5,838 bases of DNA from NCBI GenBank assembly GCA_002352485.1, contig DEIM01000061.1, forward strand, positions 10,399 through 16,236, written 5' to 3'. Each line of letters starts with the position of its first letter. Within the stretch, counting starts at the first letter, position 1. Below the pieces are notes generated by a model. That model made no database searches, was not told the origin of the DNA, and saw only the letters and a program-made list of their open reading frames with translations. Made by a program: the position numbers and the translations under genes. Shown in pieces: positions 4,648 through 5,838 of the stretch. The DNA is from Candidatus Dadabacteria bacterium UBA2774. Its GTDB lineage: Bacteria; Desulfobacterota_D; UBA1144; Nemesobacterales; UBA2774.

Positions 4648-5622
4648 ATGGCTGAATCTTTTAACGAAAAATTATTGAGCGCCGCGAGGATCGCGGTGAA
4701 TGACTGTATGGCTGTTAAGGCGGGTGAAAGCGTGCTGGTGATAACCGACGAGCCCGCAAGATCAATCGGGTACGCCCTCTGGGAAGCATCCCAAGAAGCC
4801 GGGGCCGAGGCAATGATTACGGAGATAACGCCAAGGGAATCAAACGGCGAGGAGCCGCCTGAGGCGGTAGCAGGGCTTATGAAATCTGTAAACGTAGTGC
4901 TTATACCAACTTCTAAGTCGCTTAGCCATACGGACTCAAGGAGAGAGGCGAGTAAAGCGGGCGTAAGGATAGCAACACTTCCCGGAATTACGGAAGACAT
5001 GATGATAAGGACACTTAACGCCGACTTTAATCAGATAGCCGAGAAGAGTAATAAGCTTGCTGATATATTAAGCGCAGGTACGAACGTAAGGGTTACATCA
5101 GAGAAAGGCACGGACATAAACCTCGTTCTTGAGAGTAGAGACGGACACTCTGACACAGGTCTTAACCACAATCCCGGGGACTTCAGCAACCTTCCCGCCG
5201 GGGAAGCGTACGCTGCGCCTCTGGAGGGAAAATCAAGCGGCACTGTAGTTATGGACGGCTCGATGGCAGGCGTGGGGATACTCGAAGGAGAGGTAATACG
5301 AATAAAAGTAGAAGACGGCTACGCTGTTGATATCTCGGGAGGTGAGGCGGCTGAAAAACTGGATTCCATAATGAGGCCGCACGGGAAAGAGGCTTATAAT
5401 CTTGCGGAGCTTGGCATCGGCACGCATGACAAAGCTCTTATAACCGGAAACGTGCTTGAGGACGAAAAGGTCATAGGCACAGTGCATATTGCGTTTGGCG
5501 ACAACAAGAGCATGGGAGGGGTAATAAGGGTAGCGAGTCACCTGGACGGCGTAATTATGCGGCCAACTGTAGAGGTCGACGGCAAGGTTATTATGAGGGC
5601 GGGTGAATTCCTCATATTCTAA
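4648..5622 (+). CDS. M29-type metallo-aminopeptidase family protein
   Basis: A 324-residue cytoplasmic protein resembling the M29 (AmpS/thermophilic) aminopeptidases, which use a two-metal centre to release N-terminal residues from peptides. Residues 1-130 form the N-terminal substrate-gating part. The metal-binding C-terminal half includes FSNLPAGEAYAAP (179-191), NLAELGIGTHDKA (251-263), GTVHIAFGDN (277-286) and SHLDGVIM (297-304). By family pattern the ligands should be E186, E254, H280, H298 and D300, and all are present. It is shorter than the roughly 410-residue classical members, matching a common short subfamily. The 2,5-dihydroxypyridine dioxygenase NicX shares this fold, so non-peptidase chemistry is possible. 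The start ATG has GGAG (4635-4638) nine bases upstream. It is followed after 43 bp by a membrane protein gene in the same direction, with no terminator between them. Confidence 0.88.
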   Translation: MAESFNEKLLSAARIAVNDCMAVKAGESVLVITDEPARSIGYALWEASQEAGAEAMITEITPRESNGEEPPEAVAGLMKSVNVVLIPTSKSLSHTDSRREASKAGVRIATLPGITEDMMIRTLNADFNQIAEKSNKLADILSAGTNVRVTSEKGTDINLVLESRDGHSDTGLNHNPGDFSNLPAGEAYAAPLEGKSSGTVVMDGSMAGVGILEGEVIRIKVEDGYAVDISGGEAAEKLDSIMRPHGKEAYNLAELGIGTHDKALITGNVLEDEKVIGTVHIAFGDNKSMGGVIRVASHLDGVIMRPTVEVDGKVIMRAGEFLIF

Positions 5623-5665
5623 ATCAAAGACAAAACCTTGAGTCTTATGTGGTAAATTTATTCTA

Positions 5666-5838
5666 ATGGAAACTGCGATCAACAACCTGATTTTTCTTAA
5701 CCCCCCGGGCATATTTGAAGCTATATTACTTATCTTATTGGCTCTAGTAGTCGTTTACGGATCTTACAGAAGCACGAGAACACTTACGGAGAGTAAAAAG
5801 AAATTTGCCCTTATTTCGATCCATATACTCTCCTTCCT
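5666..5838 (+). CDS. N-terminal fragment of a membrane protein, 3' end outside window
   Basis: An open frame from ATG 5666 runs to the window edge without a stop, giving 57 full codons. The frame is closed upstream by TGA at 5639, and this is the only ATG after it. The sequence has a short N-terminus ending in LIFLNPPG, a hydrophobic helix at about residues 16-33 (IFEAILLILLALVVVYGS), a basic linker (RSTRTLTESKKK), and the start of a second hydrophobic segment from residue 47. This looks like the two-helix N-terminus of VWA-domain or glutamine-amidotransferase-like membrane proteins (BatA-like), which often begin with an FLNP-type motif. That assignment is tentative. The Shine-Dalgarno is weak. 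The 43-bp gap and same strand suggest co-transcription with the aminopeptidase. Confidence 0.65.
   Translation, partial: METAINNLIFLNPPGIFEAILLILLALVVVYGSYRSTRTLTESKKKFALISIHILSF

Noticed and set aside
4614..5000. A 128-codon minus-strand open frame opposite the aminopeptidase start
   Set aside because: Serine- and alanine-rich antisense translation of a well-supported gene; no ribosome binding site or motif.
5233..5712. A 159-codon open frame on the minus strand
   Set aside because: It lies almost wholly antisense to the aminopeptidase, which has clear conserved motifs in the other strand, and its translation has no recognisable domain.

Overview
This is a bacterial chromosomal window of ordinary gene density and, by eye, a middling G+C content. 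It holds seven genes or gene parts that are readable end to end, plus the start of an eighth. I see no tRNA, rRNA, CRISPR array, insertion sequence or prophage gene. Strong GGAGG-type ribosome binding sites and a sigma-54 promoter indicate a bacterium, probably Gram-negative. The mix (short-type GalE, a luciferase-like/F420-type oxidoreductase, an M29-type aminopeptidase and a sigma-70 factor) would suit an uncultured lineage near Desulfobacterota or Dadabacteria. That placement is an impression and not a sequence-based assignment.

Layout. Positions 1-366 (+) are the C-terminal end of GMP synthase (guaA). It converges on a leftward group: a short-type UDP-glucose 4-epimerase (939-1865), then two small genes joined by an ATGA overlap, an acidic-tailed hypothetical protein (609-848) and a DUF4177-like protein (403-612). 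A 408-bp non-coding region (1866-2273) separates the epimerase from a rightward sigma-70-family sigma factor (2274-3482). That factor converges, with a 22-bp gap, on a leftward luciferase-like oxidoreductase (3505-4506). A 141-bp divergent control region then leads to an M29-type aminopeptidase (4648-5622), followed by the first 57 codons of a membrane protein (5666 to the window edge).

Most interesting part. The region upstream of the sigma factor carries a near-consensus sigma-54 (-24/-12) promoter at 2203-2218 with exact GG-N10-GC spacing. About 100-160 bp further upstream is a cluster of TTGTC/GACAA half-sites, including a perfect 15-bp dyad. This is the architecture of an activator-dependent sigma-54 promoter, and it suggests a cascade in which RpoN plus an enhancer-binding protein switches on a secondary sigma-70 factor, as RpoN does for RpoS in Borrelia. 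The sigma factor also has an unusual Cys/His-containing insert between regions 1.2 and 2.1. The divergent oxidoreductase/aminopeptidase spacer holds two perfect palindromes that look like operators.

The remaining genes are ordinary housekeeping or metabolic enzymes and do not form an obvious single pathway. I did not find a convincing new multi-gene system. The regulatory reading of the sigma factor locus is the best candidate for follow-up.
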